A stretch of DNA of 64,000 bases, taken from Norana najaformis (taxonomy: Eukaryota; Annelida; Clitellata; Crassiclitellata; Hormogastridae). Position numbers and translations under genes: made by a program. The notes beneath the pieces were generated by a model. The model was not told the origin of the DNA. It was given only the letters and a program-made list of their open reading frames with translations, and searched no databases. Shown one piece after another: positions 63,200 through 64,000 of the stretch. The DNA is taken from NCBI GenBank assembly GCA_964023275.1, contig OZ029915.1, forward strand, positions 32,653,989 through 32,717,988, given 5' to 3'. Numbering within the stretch: the first letter of the stretch is position 1; every line of letters begins with the position of its first letter.

Positions 63200-63510
63200 T
63201 GGAAGAAGGCTCAAGATAGTTCTCCTTGACGCCGGTACAGCTACGCTAGTAAAGCTCCCATGTCCCATGAGGAACTTAAGGGAAGCGCTCATTTCCTTTG
63301 CTTAGGCCCTTGAGCCTGCAATGGACGAATCCCAAGGCCCTAGACACGGGGCCAGCGCATCAGAGAACTTGCTGTTTACTTCCCAGGTTGCGCCGGTACT
63401 AAATTATACTGCTAAGTGACAGAGGGACGGTATGCGCAAACAACTTACGCTGAGTCGAACCCGCAACCGCATGGTCATTGACCAAACACGTTACCGACAG
63501 ACCAGCGTTA
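63200..63510 (-). repeat. tRNA-derived SINE (family B)
   Basis: The minus strand reads GGTCTGTCGGTAACGTGTTT, GGTCAATGACCATGCGGTTG, then CGGGTTCGACTC. This is an A-box-like and a good B-box sequence. The body toward 63200 is unassigned. Confidence 0.5.
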
Positions 63511-63716
63511 CTAGCGCAGTTACGCTTCGCTGGTTTATTACTGGAAGTAGAATAATACGCATGTCCTGTCAATTGGCGTTTGCTGCATTCGCACCTTCAA
63601 CGAACGGAGTCATCCACCAAACTCTAGAATGTTAAGCCGTAGGTCTATCTACATCCATAGAGGACGTGGCCCTTTTATTCTATGGCAAAGTTTCGTTACT
63701 CAGGTTACCGGCGCAG

Positions 63717-63845
63717 ACCATATAAATGTAAATGTAGCCTACGCGGTTTTCTATTGCGACCGTATGGCCTCGATCCTGCTCATTTTTCAATGAACTGATC
63801 GGGTGAGATCCTTTACCACCGCTGCCCGTTTACTTGGGCACATGT
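63717..63845 (-). repeat. SINE family A, tail and body
   Basis: Shares TAAATGTAAATGTAGCCTAC, GGTTTTCTATTGCGACCGTA, TGGCCTCGATCCTGCTCATT and the core TTTTCAATGAACTGATCGGG with the other copies. Confidence 0.65.
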
Positions 63846-64000
63846 ACATAGTCCGTCTGATCCTCACTCTTCCCCTAACTGTCCTTTAGCCAAATCATCC
63901 ATTGCACCCAATCACTGAGCTACGAAGCCTTTCTGGTGATAGCCGATTCGCTACTTGGCTACTTGTCTGAACATCGTGAACGACCATTTATCTGCCTGTT

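Noticed and set aside
63405..63510. Possible tRNA gene
   Set aside because: A and B boxes are present but the acceptor and anticodon stems do not pair, and a second copy at 48.1 kb indicates a SINE.

Overview
This is a eukaryotic, metazoan genomic window. Genes are split by GT-AG introns, noncoding DNA is AT-rich and full of microsatellites, and there are many truncated non-LTR retrotransposon ends and tRNA- or 5S-derived short elements. The four recognisable genes (RIC8, RFWD3, ANP32, SoxC) are animal families. The retroelement load and the SoxC HMG box fit a marine invertebrate, possibly a deuterostome. I cannot name the species or phylum from sequence alone.

Left part (1-34.5 kb): three intron-rich, housekeeping-type genes lie head to tail on the minus strand. 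From right to left they are ANP32 (7 coding exons, 29425-34486, complete, 275 aa), RFWD3 (12 coding exons, 13426-23486, complete, 634 aa) and RIC8 (7 exons seen, 918-9308, first 244 aa; the rest lies beyond the left edge). Each model was built by joining reading frames across GT-AG sites whose phases agree at every junction. Their introns and spacers hold decayed LINE 3' ends, SINEs and a possible hAT-transposase relic.

Middle part (34.5-57.2 kb): no convincing protein-coding gene. It contains long simple repeats ((ATGA)n, (CA)n, (GAT)n, (ATT)n, (CTGT)n), minisatellites, LINE/SINE fragments, non-autonomous hAT-like elements, a 5S-rRNA-like element and an RT fragment of a different type. Between the repeats are islands of complex, GC-richer DNA with dense transcription-factor-like motifs (39.9, 43.1-43.3, 44.3, 46.1-46.4 and 51.2 kb). 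These are candidate promoters or enhancers; one isolated exon-like stretch lies at 42.1-42.3 kb.

Right part (57.2-64 kb): SoxC is an intronless plus-strand gene (57441-58670, 409 aa) with an N-terminal HMG box and the short C-terminal SoxC activation motif. It is preceded by a compact promoter with two CCAAT boxes and TATA-like elements, and followed by an 0.8 kb 3'UTR with tandem AATAAA signals. Further right are simple repeats, a well-bounded hAT-like element and SINEs.

The genes do not form a pathway: RIC8 is a G-alpha chaperone/exchange factor, RFWD3 a DNA-damage ubiquitin ligase, ANP32 a nuclear acidic LRR protein, and SoxC a developmental transcription factor. I found no novel gene system. 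The items most worth a second look are the candidate SoxC regulatory islands (perfect RFX-type palindromes, nuclear-receptor half-site arrays), the promoter-like ETS/TISU block at 39.9 kb, and the retroelement families that share one 3' end but carry different simple-repeat tails.
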